Below, piece after piece: positions 1 to 8,014 of a stretch of DNA of 21,763 nucleotides. The stretch is from the NCBI GenBank assembly GCA_036375995.1, contig DASVBE010000252.1:1-21763 (forward strand). Direction: 5' to 3'. Within the stretch, counting starts at the first letter, position 1. Each line of letters opens with the position of its first letter. Made by a program: the position numbers and the translations under genes. Source of the stretch: DASVBE01 sp036375995 (GTDB lineage: Bacteria; Actinomycetota; Actinomycetes; Streptosporangiales; Streptosporangiaceae). The notes below the pieces were generated by a model that saw only the letters and a program-made list of their open reading frames with translations, searched no databases and was not told the origin of the DNA.

Positions 1-714
1 CTGCACGGGGACCTGGGTTACTCCTACGCCTCCCACCAGACGGTCCTGACGGAGATCAGCCAGCAGCTGCCGTACACCATCAATCTGGCGCTGGGCGGGC
101 TTGTGGTGGCCCTGGGCGTGGGCATCCCGCTGGGCATCGCCGCGGGGGTCCGGCCCGGCGGGGTGACCGACAAGGTCGCCACCGGGGTGGCCGTGCTCGG
201 GGTCGCCATCCCCTACTTCTGGCTGGCGATCCTGCTCGTTCTGCTGTTCGCGGTGAAACTGCGGCTGCTGCCGGCGCTGGGCACCGGGTCGGTGAACGCG
301 CTGATCCTGCCGGCCATCGCGCTGGGCTGGGGGTTCGCGGCGATCATCGCCCGGCTGCTGCGGAACAACCTGATCGAGGTGTACCAGAGCCCGTACATGA
401 TCGTGGCCCGGGCCAAGGGCCTGTCCGAGTGGCGGCTGCTGTGGCATCACGCGCTGCGGAACGCGATCTCCTCCACGGTCACGATCGTCGGGCTCCAGTT
501 CGGCTACCTGCTGGCCGGCGCGGTGGCGATCGAGGTCATCTTCGGCCGGCCCGGGCTCGGCGCGTTCCTCGTCGCCCGGATCCAGCAGAAGGACGTGCCG
601 TCTATCCAGGGAGTGGTGCTGTTCGTGGCGGTCGTCTACCTGATCGCGAACCTGCTGGTGGACGTGGTGCACGCGCTGCTCGACCCGCGTATCCGGCGGA
701 GCTGGTCGCGGTGA
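1..714 (+). CDS. Opp/Dpp-type ABC transporter permease (DppB-like), 5' end missing
   Basis: This is an inner-membrane permease of a peptide/opine/nickel-type importer. The frame is open from base 1, so the start lies upstream of the window; 237 codons are visible. The first residues read LHGDLGYSY, matching the GDLGxS loop after the first transmembrane helix of DppB proteins. Several hydrophobic helices follow. The cytoplasmic EAA loop, which contacts the ATPases, is visible as ARAKGLSEWRLLWHHALRN (codons from about 405 to 460). The C-terminus DVVHALLDPRIR is typical of the family. The stop overlaps the next start by 4 nt (GTGA), so the two permeases are probably translationally coupled. Family assignment is firm; the substrate cannot be read from this subunit, and the substrate-binding protein is not in the window. 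Confidence 0.95.
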   Translation: MHGDLGYSYASHQTVLTEISQQLPYTINLALGGLVVALGVGIPLGIAAGVRPGGVTDKVATGVAVLGVAIPYFWLAILLVLLFAVKLRLLPALGTGSVNALILPAIALGWGFAAIIARLLRNNLIEVYQSPYMIVARAKGLSEWRLLWHHALRNAISSTVTIVGLQFGYLLAGAVAIEVIFGRPGLGAFLVARIQQKDVPSIQGVVLFVAVVYLIANLLVDVVHALLDPRIRRSWSR

Positions 715-1667
715 CCGCGCCCGTTGCCTCAGCCGGGTCCGTGGCCCCGGTGCGGCTCGCCCCGCCGCGGAACCGGCCGGCCGTGCTGCGGGCCCGGTTC
801 CTGCTGGCGGCCCGGCGCGACCCGGTGGGCCTGGTCGCCACCATCTCCGCGGCGCTGCTGGGGCTGGTGGCGCTGGCCGCCCCGCTGCTGCCGCTGGCCG
901 ACCCGGCCGCGCTGGTCGGCACCGGCCAGCTGCACCCCAGCGGCGCGCACCTGCTCGGCACCGACCAGCTGGGCCGGGACGTGCTCTCGCGGACCATCTT
1001 CGGCGCCCGGCACACGCTGGTCACCGCGGTGCTGAGCACCGCGCTGGCGGCCGCGATCGGGATCCCGCTCGGCGTGCTGGCCGGCTACCTGGCCCGCTGG
1101 CACTCCGGCGTGGTGATGCGGGTGATGGACGTGCTGCTGGCGTTCCCCGGGCTGCTGCTGGCCCTGGTCATCGTGACGGTCCTGGGCCCGGGCGTGACCA
1201 CGGTGGTGTTCGCGGTGGCCATCTCCTACATCCCGATCTTCGCCCGGGTGGCGTACGGGCCGACCAAGTCGGTGCGGGCGCAGGACTACATCTCCGCGGC
1301 GAGGGTGGTGGGCTGCCGGCCGCTGCGGATCGTCGGCCGGCACGTGCTGCCGGTGCTGTCCAGCGAGCTGATCGTGGTGATCAGCAGCGCGATCGGGTGG
1401 ACCACGCTGCTCGCCGCCACGCTGGACTTCCTCGGCTTCGGCATCCGGCCGCCGTCCCCGGACTGGGGCGCCGACCTGTCCGCCGGCGTGCAGTACCTCG
1501 GGCAGGCGTGGTGGATCTCGGCGGCGCCGGGCATCGCGATCACCGTGACCATCCTGATCGCCAACTACATGGGCGACTTCCTGGCCAGCATGACCGACCC
1601 GGCCCGCCTGCGGCAGGACCGGGGCAAGCTCAAGGACACGACCACACTCATCGCGGGAGAAGGCTGA
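711..1667 (+). CDS. Opp/Dpp-type ABC transporter permease (DppC-like)
   Basis: This is the second membrane subunit of the importer, 318 aa from a GTG start that overlaps the preceding TGA. The N-terminus has the RDPVGLVATISA segment that leads into the first helix of DppC proteins. It is followed by a periplasmic loop with HLLGTDQLGRDVLSR, the DppC hallmark HxLGTDxxGRDxxSR. The EAA loop is ISAARVVGCRPLRIVGRHV. The C-terminus WWISAAPGIAITVTILIAN is also characteristic. The open frame continues upstream to about 429, but that part lies inside the preceding permease and would not code a DppC N-terminus, so GTG 711 is chosen. The stop TGA shares one base with the ATG of the lactonase gene, which places the hydrolase in the same transcript. 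Confidence 0.95.
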   Translation: MTAPVASAGSVAPVRLAPPRNRPAVLRARFLLAARRDPVGLVATISAALLGLVALAAPLLPLADPAALVGTGQLHPSGAHLLGTDQLGRDVLSRTIFGARHTLVTAVLSTALAAAIGIPLGVLAGYLARWHSGVVMRVMDVLLAFPGLLLALVIVTVLGPGVTTVVFAVAISYIPIFARVAYGPTKSVRAQDYISAARVVGCRPLRIVGRHVLPVLSSELIVVISSAIGWTTLLAATLDFLGFGIRPPSPDWGADLSAGVQYLGQAWWISAAPGIAITVTILIANYMGDFLASMTDPARLRQDRGKLKDTTTLIAGEG

Positions 1668-2425
1668 TGGAGCTGTTCATACTGCCGCTGGGCGGATGCT
1701 GCTGCAATTACGAGGTCATCGCGCCCGGGGTAGCCGACGGCAAGCGGATCCACATCCCGGTCCCGGCCTGCCTGATCCGGCTCGACGACGGCAAGCTGGC
1801 GCTGGTCGACACCGGCATGAACCGGGTCCACATCAAGGACCCCGATTACACCTGGCGCGGCCAGCCGCTGGCCGACCTGCTGGTGCCGGACATGCGGCCG
1901 GAGGACAGCCTGCTGTTCCGGCTGGCCCAGCTGGACATCGCGCCGCAGGAAGTCGACTACGTGATCAACACGCACCTGCACTTCGACCACGCGGGAAACA
2001 ACGACCTGCTCAAGGACGCCACGTTCTTCGTGCAGCGGGAGCACTACGAGTTCGCCAGGAAAACGCCGGAGGTCTTCCCGCACCAGTACTGGAACCTGCC
2101 GCACCTCAGCTACGAGCTGGTCGACGGCCCGTCCCAGCTGTTCCCCGGGCTCGAGGTCATCCCGACGCCGGGGCACGCGCCCGCGCACCAGTCGGTGCTG
2201 CTCCGGCTGCCGGACACCGGCAACGTCGTGATCTGCGGCGACGCCGTGTACTGCCAGGAGAACTACGACCACGACTCGTGGGGCGGCCAGGCCGACCCGG
2301 AGACCGCCAGGGTCAGCGCGCTGATGCTGCGCGACCGGGCGAACCAGGAGAACGCCCAGATGATCTACGGCCACGACCGGAACCAGGTCGCGACACTGCG
2401 CTGGTCGACCCAGTCGTACAAGTAG
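1667..2425 (+). CDS. Metallo-beta-lactamase-fold hydrolase, N-acyl homoserine lactonase-like
   Basis: This predicted 252-aa cytoplasmic dizinc hydrolase resembles the AttM/AiiB/AhlD lactonase group. The zinc motif HxHxDH is complete (THLHFDHAG; H103, H105, D107, H108). Third His H170 lies in TPGHAPAHQ, bridging Asp D192 in ICGDAVY, and final His H236 in IYGHD. This full ligand set plus the ~250-aa length fits lactonases better than glyoxalase II or RNase Z. ATG 1667 is preceded by GGAGAAGG and overlaps the upstream stop by 1 nt. A CCC triplet of cysteines near the N-terminus (residues 10-12) is unusual. The activity is inferred from the family; homologues open AHL or gamma-butyrolactone rings, but sequence alone does not settle the substrate. 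It lies inside a transporter operon, so the substrate is probably what that importer brings in. Confidence 0.85.
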   Translation: MELFILPLGGCCCNYEVIAPGVADGKRIHIPVPACLIRLDDGKLALVDTGMNRVHIKDPDYTWRGQPLADLLVPDMRPEDSLLFRLAQLDIAPQEVDYVINTHLHFDHAGNNDLLKDATFFVQREHYEFARKTPEVFPHQYWNLPHLSYELVDGPSQLFPGLEVIPTPGHAPAHQSVLLRLPDTGNVVICGDAVYCQENYDHDSWGGQADPETARVSALMLRDRANQENAQMIYGHDRNQVATLRWSTQSYK

Positions 2426-2449
2426 GAAAAACAGTAGGGAGCAGCGAAC

Positions 2450-3676
2450 GTGAGCGCCAACGGACGTCCCGTCGTCATCCGCAACGTGACCCTGATCGAC
2501 GGCACCGGGGCCGCGCCGGTGCCCGGCCAGGCGCTGATCGCCGAGGGACGGCGGATCAGCTGGATCGGCCCGGACGGCTCGCTGCCCGAAGGCGCCGGGT
2601 CCGGCGCGATCGACGGCGGCGGCGGGACCATCCTGCCCGGGCTGATCAACTGCCACGTGCACCTGGCCAACGACGGGTCGCCGGACCTGTTCGGCCAGGC
2701 GGCCAGGGATTCGGTGACCACCGCGGCGCTGCGCGGCTACCTGAACATGCAGGTCACCCTGGAGTCCGGGGTGACCTCGGTACGGGACTGCGGCGCGGCC
2801 AGCGGCATCGCGATCGACCTGGCCCAGGCGGTGGACGACGGGCTGGTGCCCGGGCCGCGGATCCGCGCCGCGGGCCGGGTCATCACGATGACCGGCGGGC
2901 ACGGCCACTTCATCGGCCGGGAGGCGGACGGCCCGGACGGCGTGCGGGGGGCCACCCGGGCCGAGCTCAAGGCGGGCGCGCACTTCATCAAGGCGATGGC
3001 CACCGGCGGGGTGCTGACCCCCGGCGTCGTGCCCACCCAGACCGCGCTGCAGCAGGACGAGCTGGAGCAGGTGGCCAGGGAGGCGCACAACGCCGGCAAG
3101 CGGGCGGCCTGCCACGCGATCGGCAACGAGGGCATCAAGAACGCGATCCGGGCCGGCATCGACTCCATCGAGCACGGCTTCTACCTGGACGACGAGGCGC
3201 TGCAGCTAGCCATCGACCACGGCACCACGCTGGTGCCGACGCTGATCGCGGTGAACCAGATCGTGAACAACGGCGACTCCGGGGCGATCCCTGACTGGGT
3301 GGTGGAGAAGGCGAAGAGCGAGTCCGGCCACCACCAGACCAGCTTCGCCGCGGCGGTCAAGTCCGGGATGCGGATCGCGGCCGGCACCGACGCGGGCACG
3401 CCGTTCAACCCGCACGGCTTCCTGCCGCAGGAGCTGGCCCTGATGGTGGAGTACGGCATCGACCCGATGGCCGCGCTGGTCGCCGCGACCAGCAGCGCCG
3501 CGCGCAACCTGGGCCTGGACCCGGACGTCGGCACGCTCGAGGTGGGGCGGCTGGCGGACGTGATCGTGGTCGCCGGCGACCCGGTGGCGGACATCGCGGC
3601 GGTGGAAGCGACCCGGTTCGTGATGAAGGACGGCCAGGTGTACCGGAACGACCTCGGTGGCGGGCAGGCGGGCTGA
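2450..3676 (+). CDS. Amidohydrolase-superfamily metal-dependent hydrolase (imidazolonepropionase/Xaa-dipeptidase-like)
   Basis: This 408-aa protein is a metal-dependent amide or peptide-bond hydrolase of the amidohydrolase superfamily. The ligand set is complete: HVH (H69, H71), a Lys likely to be carboxylated in HFIKAMATGG (K181), H222 in CHAIG, H242 in IEHG and D314 in AGTDAGT. The Lys points to a binuclear site. The flanking small beta-domain is visible as IRNVTLIDGTG at the N-terminus and GRLADVIVV near the C-terminus. The layout resembles the group that includes Zn-dependent Xaa-Arg/Lys dipeptidases (CC2672 type) and imidazolonepropionase-like proteins. GTG 2450 follows an AGGGA-containing site and lies 24 nt after the lactonase. 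No signal peptide is seen, so it should act on imported material in the cytoplasm. The exact substrate is unknown. Confidence 0.88.
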   Translation: MSANGRPVVIRNVTLIDGTGAAPVPGQALIAEGRRISWIGPDGSLPEGAGSGAIDGGGGTILPGLINCHVHLANDGSPDLFGQAARDSVTTAALRGYLNMQVTLESGVTSVRDCGAASGIAIDLAQAVDDGLVPGPRIRAAGRVITMTGGHGHFIGREADGPDGVRGATRAELKAGAHFIKAMATGGVLTPGVVPTQTALQQDELEQVAREAHNAGKRAACHAIGNEGIKNAIRAGIDSIEHGFYLDDEALQLAIDHGTTLVPTLIAVNQIVNNGDSGAIPDWVVEKAKSESGHHQTSFAAAVKSGMRIAAGTDAGTPFNPHGFLPQELALMVEYGIDPMAALVAATSSAARNLGLDPDVGTLEVGRLADVIVVAGDPVADIAAVEATRFVMKDGQVYRNDLGGGQAG

Positions 3677-4679
3677 CTTGGCAGAAATCCCGACGCTGGC
3701 GGTCAGCGACCTGACGGTCCGGTTCCGGACCGCGCACGCCACCGTGCACGCGGTGAACGGCGTCAGCTTCACCCTGGACCGGGGCCGGACCGCGGCAATC
3801 GTCGGGGAGTCAGGCTCGGGGAAGAGCGTGACCTGCCTTTCCTTGCTACGGTTGCTGCCCCGTTCGGCCCGGGTGACAGGGTCGGTCCGGCTGGACGGCC
3901 AGGAATTGCTGACTCTGGGTGAGTCGGACATCCGCCGGATCCGCGGCAAGGACATCGGGCTGGTGTACCAGGACCCGATGGCCGCGCTGAACCCGGTCCG
4001 CACCATCGGCGCCCAGGTCTGCGAGCCGCTGCGGCTGCACCTGGGGCTGAGCAAGCGGGCGGCACGGGAGCGGGCCGCGGAGCTGCTGGCCACGGTGGGC
4101 ATCCCGGCGCCGGCCCGGCAGCTCGGGTCCTACCCGCACGAGTTCAGCGGCGGCATGCGGCAGCGGGTGGTCATCGCGATGGCGATCGCCTGCGAGCCGC
4201 GGGTGCTGCTGGCCGACGAGCCGACCACCGCGCTGGACGTGTCGGTGCAGGCGCAGATCCTCGAGCTGCTCAAGAAGCTGACCACCGAGATGGCGATCTC
4301 GCTGATCCTGATCAGCCACGACCTGAGCGTGGTGGCCGGGCTGGCCGACGACGTGATGGTCATGTACGGCGGCTACCTGGTCGAGCACGGCGAGGCGCTG
4401 GGCGTGTTCGAGCAGCCCCGGCACCCGTACACGGCGGGCCTGCTGGCCTCGATCCCGGACATGGCGCCGGACCCGGAGGCGGAGCTGATCGGCATCCCCG
4501 GCCAGCCGCCGGACATGCGGGCGCTTCCGCCTGGCTGCGTCTTCCGGCCGCGCTGCCCGCACGCGTTCGCGGCCTGCGAGGAGCGGCCGGCCCTGCAGGA
4601 CCGAGGGCCCGCGCACCGCGCGGCCTGCTGGCTGGGGCCGGAGGTGAGCCTTGACCGGACCGGGCGCGGCGCCGCGTGA
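3657..4679 (+). CDS. Oligopeptide-type ABC transporter ATP-binding protein (DppD/OppD-like)
   Basis: This is the first of two ATPases that power the importer, 340 aa from GTG 3657. Motifs in order are Walker A GESGSGKS (K56), signature FSGGMRQR, Walker B VLLADEPTTALDV and the switch His in LILISHDLSVV. The C-terminal Opp/Dpp extension is present, with HPYTAGLLASIPD and the cysteine pattern CVFRPRCPHAFAAC. Two starts are possible. GTG 3657 has GGAA about 9 nt upstream and overlaps the amidohydrolase by 20 nt. TTG 3678 lies just after the amidohydrolase stop and would give a 333-aa protein starting MAEIPTLAV. I keep the GTG, but the choice is open. The family call is secure. Confidence 0.95.
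   Translation: MAGRRADLAEIPTLAVSDLTVRFRTAHATVHAVNGVSFTLDRGRTAAIVGESGSGKSVTCLSLLRLLPRSARVTGSVRLDGQELLTLGESDIRRIRGKDIGLVYQDPMAALNPVRTIGAQVCEPLRLHLGLSKRAARERAAELLATVGIPAPARQLGSYPHEFSGGMRQRVVIAMAIACEPRVLLADEPTTALDVSVQAQILELLKKLTTEMAISLILISHDLSVVAGLADDVMVMYGGYLVEHGEALGVFEQPRHPYTAGLLASIPDMAPDPEAELIGIPGQPPDMRALPPGCVFRPRCPHAFAACEERPALQDRGPAHRAACWLGPEVSLDRTGRGAA
4640..4648 (+). promoter_or_regulatory. Strong ribosome binding site that fixes a TTG start
   Basis: GGAGGTGAG lies inside the 3' end of the DppD-like gene, 6 nt (counted from GGAGG) before TTG 4651. It is close to a full anti-16S match and is the reason for choosing TTG over later in-frame starts for the DppF-like ATPase. Confidence 0.7.
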
Positions 4680-5730
4680 GCCCAGGGCCGGCTCACCGGC
4701 CCCGGGTGTGGCTCCGCTGCTGGAGATCAGCGACCTGCAGGTGCACTACCGTGCGCCGCGGCAGGCCGGGCTGCGGGCGGGCGTGGTCCGCGCGGTCGAC
4801 GGGGTCACGCTGACCGTGGCCCGCGGGGCCACGCTGGGCCTGGTCGGCGAGTCCGGCAGCGGGAAGACCACGCTGGCCAAGAGCCTCGTCAAGCTGGAGC
4901 CGGTGACCGGCGGGGAGATCAGGTTCGGCGGGACCGAGATCGGCGGCCTGGCGGACCGGGCCTTCCTGCCGATGCGGCGGCGCATCCAGATGGTCTTCCA
5001 GGACTCGCTGAACTCGCTCAACCCGCGGTACACCGTGGCCGGCACGCTCCGCGAGCCGTTCGTGGTGCACTCCCTGGCCCCCCGCGGCGAGCTGCGGGAG
5101 AAGGTGGCCGAGCTGATGCTGCGGGTGGGCCTGAGCCCGGAGCTGATGGACGAGCCCGCAATACAGCTGTCCGGCGGGCAGCGGCAGCGGGTGAACATCG
5201 CCCGGGCGCTGGCCCCCGGGCCCGAACTGATCATCGCCGACGAGCCGACCTCGGCGCTGGACGTGTCGGTGCAGGCGCAGATCCTCAACCTGATGCTGGC
5301 GCTGCAGCGCGAGGTCGGGATGAGCTACCTGTTCATCAGCCACGACCTGGGCGTGATCCGCCGGATGGCGTCCCACGTCGCGGTGATGTACCTGGGCAAG
5401 GTGGTGGAGACCGCGCCGCGCGCGGACATCTACCGCCAGCCGCTGCACCCGTACACCCGGGCGCTCATGCAGGCGGCGCCGTACCCGGATCCGCGGGTGG
5501 AGCGGCAGCGCACCCAGGCGCCGATCCCGGGCGAGGTGCCCAGCGCCATGGACCCGCCACCGGGCTGCCGGTTCCATCCGCGCTGCCCGCTGGCCCGGCC
5601 GGTCTGCTCCGCGGAGGAACCCGCGCTGCGGCTGGTCACCGGCGGCCGCTGGTCGGCCTGCCATTTCGCGGAGGAACTCGCCAGTGAGACCGGGGTTACC
5701 GGCCCGCCAGGCCCGGGCGCATCGGGCTAG
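4651..5730 (+). CDS. Oligopeptide-type ABC transporter ATP-binding protein (DppF/OppF-like)
   Basis: This is the second ATPase of the importer, 359 aa, partner of the preceding gene in an OppD/OppF-like heterodimer. Motifs are Walker A GESGSGKT (K72), FQDSLNSLNPR Q-loop, signature LSGGQRQR, Walker B LIIADEPTSALDV and switch His in FISHDLGVI. The OppF-type C-terminus is visible as HPYTRALMQAAP and CRFHPRCPLARPVC. The start is TTG at 4651, with an excellent Shine-Dalgarno GGAGGTGAG six bases upstream; it overlaps the preceding gene by 29 nt. Residues 1-25 are Pro/Ala/Gly rich and precede the usual domain start (LLEISDLQVHY). It appears to end the transporter operon. Confidence 0.94.
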   Translation: MTGPGAAPREPRAGSPAPGVAPLLEISDLQVHYRAPRQAGLRAGVVRAVDGVTLTVARGATLGLVGESGSGKTTLAKSLVKLEPVTGGEIRFGGTEIGGLADRAFLPMRRRIQMVFQDSLNSLNPRYTVAGTLREPFVVHSLAPRGELREKVAELMLRVGLSPELMDEPAIQLSGGQRQRVNIARALAPGPELIIADEPTSALDVSVQAQILNLMLALQREVGMSYLFISHDLGVIRRMASHVAVMYLGKVVETAPRADIYRQPLHPYTRALMQAAPYPDPRVERQRTQAPIPGEVPSAMDPPPGCRFHPRCPLARPVCSAEEPALRLVTGGRWSACHFAEELASETGVTGPPGPGASG

Positions 5731-5809
5731 GGACGGCAGCCATCCACGGTACTCTCGGCGGCGAAAACGCGGCGGCCCGGCTGGTTCGGGCGAGTGAGGA
5801 GTGACCGGC

Positions 5810-6409
5810 ATGGCTGCTGCACAGGACCCTGACCAACAGGCTGGCCCGGCCTGGCCGGAGGAAGCCGGGCCGTTGTCCGGCCTGAGCGGGGTCGTCGGCA
5901 CCCCGCTGCCCGCGGCCACGCTGGACCGCACCGACCTGCGGCTGCTCGCGCTGCTGGCCGCGGATTCGCGGACGAGCCAGCGCAAGCTCGGCCGTGAGCT
6001 GAACATGTCCGCCCCCGCGGTCGGCGTCCGGATCGCCCGGCTGGAGCGGGCCGGGGTGATCCAGGGGTACTCGGTGCGGGTCGACTGGGCGGCCGCGGGC
6101 TACCCGCTGCAGGCGTACCTGTCGATTACCGCGTCGGCCAACCTGGGCGGGGTCCTGCAGGCCCTGCACGGCATCCCCGAGGTGGAGGACGTGGCCGTGG
6201 TGGCCGGGTCGATGGACCTGCTGGCCCGGATCCGGCTGCGGGACCACAGCCATCTCAAGGCGCTGATGTTCGAGCAGGTCTGGCAGATCCCCGGGGTGCA
6301 GCGCACCGAGACGTTCCTGACGCTGGGCGAGATGCCGGGCAAGGAGTTCACCCGGCTGCTGATCGAGCAGCAGGAGCGCCTGGCCGGAGAGGAGGGCGGC
6401 GAGGGCTGA
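5810..6409 (+). CDS. Lrp/AsnC-family transcriptional regulator
   Basis: This 199-aa DNA-binding regulator has the Lrp layout. The winged HTH spans about residues 39-87 (LDRTDLRLLALLAADSR, then QRKLGRELNMSAPAVGVRI). A RAM-type ligand-binding and oligomerisation domain follows, with VEDVAVVAGSMDLLARIRLRD. ATG 5810 is preferred because AGGA (5797-5800) is 9 nt upstream; an in-frame GTG at 5801 directly abuts that site and is less likely. The first 38 residues are a Pro/Gly/Ala-rich extension absent from short Lrp proteins. The gene lies 79 nt after the transporter operon on the same strand, with a weak -10-like TACTCT at 5750-5755. It may sense an amino acid or peptide product and control the importer, which is inference from position. 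A small tail (EEGGEG) ends the protein. Confidence 0.92.
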   Translation: MAAAQDPDQQAGPAWPEEAGPLSGLSGVVGTPLPAATLDRTDLRLLALLAADSRTSQRKLGRELNMSAPAVGVRIARLERAGVIQGYSVRVDWAAAGYPLQAYLSITASANLGGVLQALHGIPEVEDVAVVAGSMDLLARIRLRDHSHLKALMFEQVWQIPGVQRTETFLTLGEMPGKEFTRLLIEQQERLAGEEGGEG

Positions 6410-6452
6410 CGCGGCACCAGGGCATGAATCGCCGGGAAATGGCCGGCTAAAG

Positions 6453-6482
6453 CTGGACGGGGCCAGGCGCCGGCCGGATAAT
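6453..6482 (+). promoter_or_regulatory. Candidate sigma-70-type promoter for the protease/hydrolase pair
   Basis: CTGGAC (6453-6458) and GATAAT (6477-6482) are separated by 18 nt. Transcription would begin near 6489, leaving a leader of about 18 nt before ATG 6507. The -10 is a good match; the -35 is weak. It is the only AT-leaning element in the 97-nt gap between the regulator and the protease. Confidence 0.45.
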
Positions 6483-6506
6483 GAGGCCCCTCGGGGGGTG
6501 GTGACA

Positions 6507-8003
6507 ATGGGGCAGGAAGCCGAGCCGGAGGAACAGAGGCAGCCCGCGTTCCCGCCGCTGCGCAACGAGATCATCTCCCAGGCATTACTGCGCGAGAGCC
6601 AGCGCCAAAGGATCGGCCTCAAGCCGGATGCGGCCGGCCGGCTGCCCGTGGTCATCGAGCTCAACCTGCAGCATGAAGGCGGCCTGACCAGAGCCTGGCG
6701 CCAGCTGCGGGCCAACTGGCGGCGGGCTGTCACCGAAGTGCCGGCGCCGGCGGCCACCGGGGACATCTACTGCCTCGCGAGGCTGACCATCGACGAGGTC
6801 AAGAACCTGGTCCGGAGCGACCTGGCGACACCGGATCCGAAGCAGCGGGCGGTGTACCGGGTCTGGCCGGACTTCCCTGTGCACCCGCTGATCGACCGGT
6901 CCTGCAGCACCGTCAAGGCCGACGCGGCGCGGCGCTCTTACGATGCCGCGGGCCGGGACATCGTCTGGGCCGTCATCGACTCAGGGATCGATGGGAAGCA
7001 CCCGCATTTCACCCAGTACGAAAACCTGACTGGCGTGGTGGCCGGGATGCACCGGGACTTTACCCAGGATGGCGATCCGGCGCCCGGCGGGGCACTGACG
7101 GACGGCAATGGCCACGGCACCCACGTAGCTGGCATCATCGCGGGCGGGCTGGCCGCCGATGCGCCTGAACCCGTGGTGATGCAGGATCTGCAGGACCCGG
7201 ATAACCCGGATGACCCGGACAGCTCCGTGCCGCATCGGCGGCAGGTCAGCCGGGAACTGCTGGCTGGCCTGGCCCCGCGGGCCAAGCTGGTCAGCCTCAA
7301 GGTGCTCGACGACGACGGCAACGGCAGCTCGATGAACATCGTGCGGGCTCTCGAGCATGTGCGTACCGAGCTCAACGGACAGAAGCTGATCCGGGTGCAC
7401 GGCGTGAACCTGAGCCTTGGCTACGAGTTCGACCCGGAGTGGTTCGCCTGCGGTCAGAGCCCGCTGTGCGTGGCGGTGAACCGCCTGGTGCGGTCCGGCG
7501 TCGTGGTCGTCGTCGCGGCCGGCAACACCGGCTACGGCACACTCAAATCGGTACAGCGGCTGACATCCACGGGCTTCGCGATGTCCATCAACGACCCGGG
7601 GAACGCCGAGCTGCCGATCACCGTGGGCTCGACGCACCGGGATATGCCGCACACCTACGGGGTGTCCTACTTCTCCTCCAAGGGGCCGACCGGCGACGGC
7701 CGGGCCAAGCCGGACCTGGTCGCCCCCGGCGAGCGGATCACCTCCTGCGGTGCGGGCAACGCGCTGACCAAGGCCGGCAAGCAATCCGGCGATCCGCTCT
7801 ACGTCGAGGACAGCGGCACGAGCATGGCCGCCCCGCATGTATCCGGCGTGATCGCCGCGTTCCTGTCCATCCGCCGGGAGTTCGCCGGGCAGCCCGAGCA
7901 GATCAAGGACATCTTCACCCAGTCGGCCACTTCGCTGGGGCGGGAGCGGTCCTTCCAGGGCCACGGGCTGGTCGACCTGATGCGGGCCATTCAGTCCGTC
8001 TAG
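6507..8003 (+). CDS. Subtilisin-like S8 serine peptidase with I9-like prodomain and no signal peptide
   Basis: This 498-aa serine protease has a complete S8 triad: D158 in VIDSGIDG, H203 in NGHGTHVAG and S439 in SGTSMAAPHVSG, with oxyanion Asn N340 in VAAGNTG. Residues ~50-135 look like an inhibitor-I9-type prodomain: VVIELNL, then LARLTIDEVKNLVRSD, and AVYRVWPDFPVHP just before the catalytic domain. There is no hydrophobic signal sequence, so the enzyme appears cytoplasmic despite its zymogen layout. An acidic insert (about residues 225-250, QDPDNPDDPDSS) sits between the His motif and LAPRAKLVSLKVLD. ATG 6507 follows a GGGGGTGGTG site; GTG 6498 and 6501 are in-frame alternatives. The hydrolase gene begins 11 nt downstream. 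Family is certain; target and trigger are unknown. Confidence 0.93.
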   Translation: MGQEAEPEEQRQPAFPPLRNEIISQALLRESQRQRIGLKPDAAGRLPVVIELNLQHEGGLTRAWRQLRANWRRAVTEVPAPAATGDIYCLARLTIDEVKNLVRSDLATPDPKQRAVYRVWPDFPVHPLIDRSCSTVKADAARRSYDAAGRDIVWAVIDSGIDGKHPHFTQYENLTGVVAGMHRDFTQDGDPAPGGALTDGNGHGTHVAGIIAGGLAADAPEPVVMQDLQDPDNPDDPDSSVPHRRQVSRELLAGLAPRAKLVSLKVLDDDGNGSSMNIVRALEHVRTELNGQKLIRVHGVNLSLGYEFDPEWFACGQSPLCVAVNRLVRSGVVVVVAAGNTGYGTLKSVQRLTSTGFAMSINDPGNAELPITVGSTHRDMPHTYGVSYFSSKGPTGDGRAKPDLVAPGERITSCGAGNALTKAGKQSGDPLYVEDSGTSMAAPHVSGVIAAFLSIRREFAGQPEQIKDIFTQSATSLGRERSFQGHGLVDLMRAIQSV

Positions 8004-8014
8004 GAGGGATTTCC

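Noticed and set aside
1565..3175. Long open frame on the minus strand opposite the lactonase and amidohydrolase genes
   Set aside because: It is an antisense shadow caused by high GC. Its translation is Arg/Gly/Ala/Val-rich with no recognisable motif, while the plus-strand frames carry complete metal-binding sites.
6483..6500. CCCCTCGGGG considered as a hairpin hiding the protease ribosome binding site
   Set aside because: The arms leave only a 2-nt loop, or a 3-bp stem with a 4-nt loop; too weak to claim a regulatory structure.
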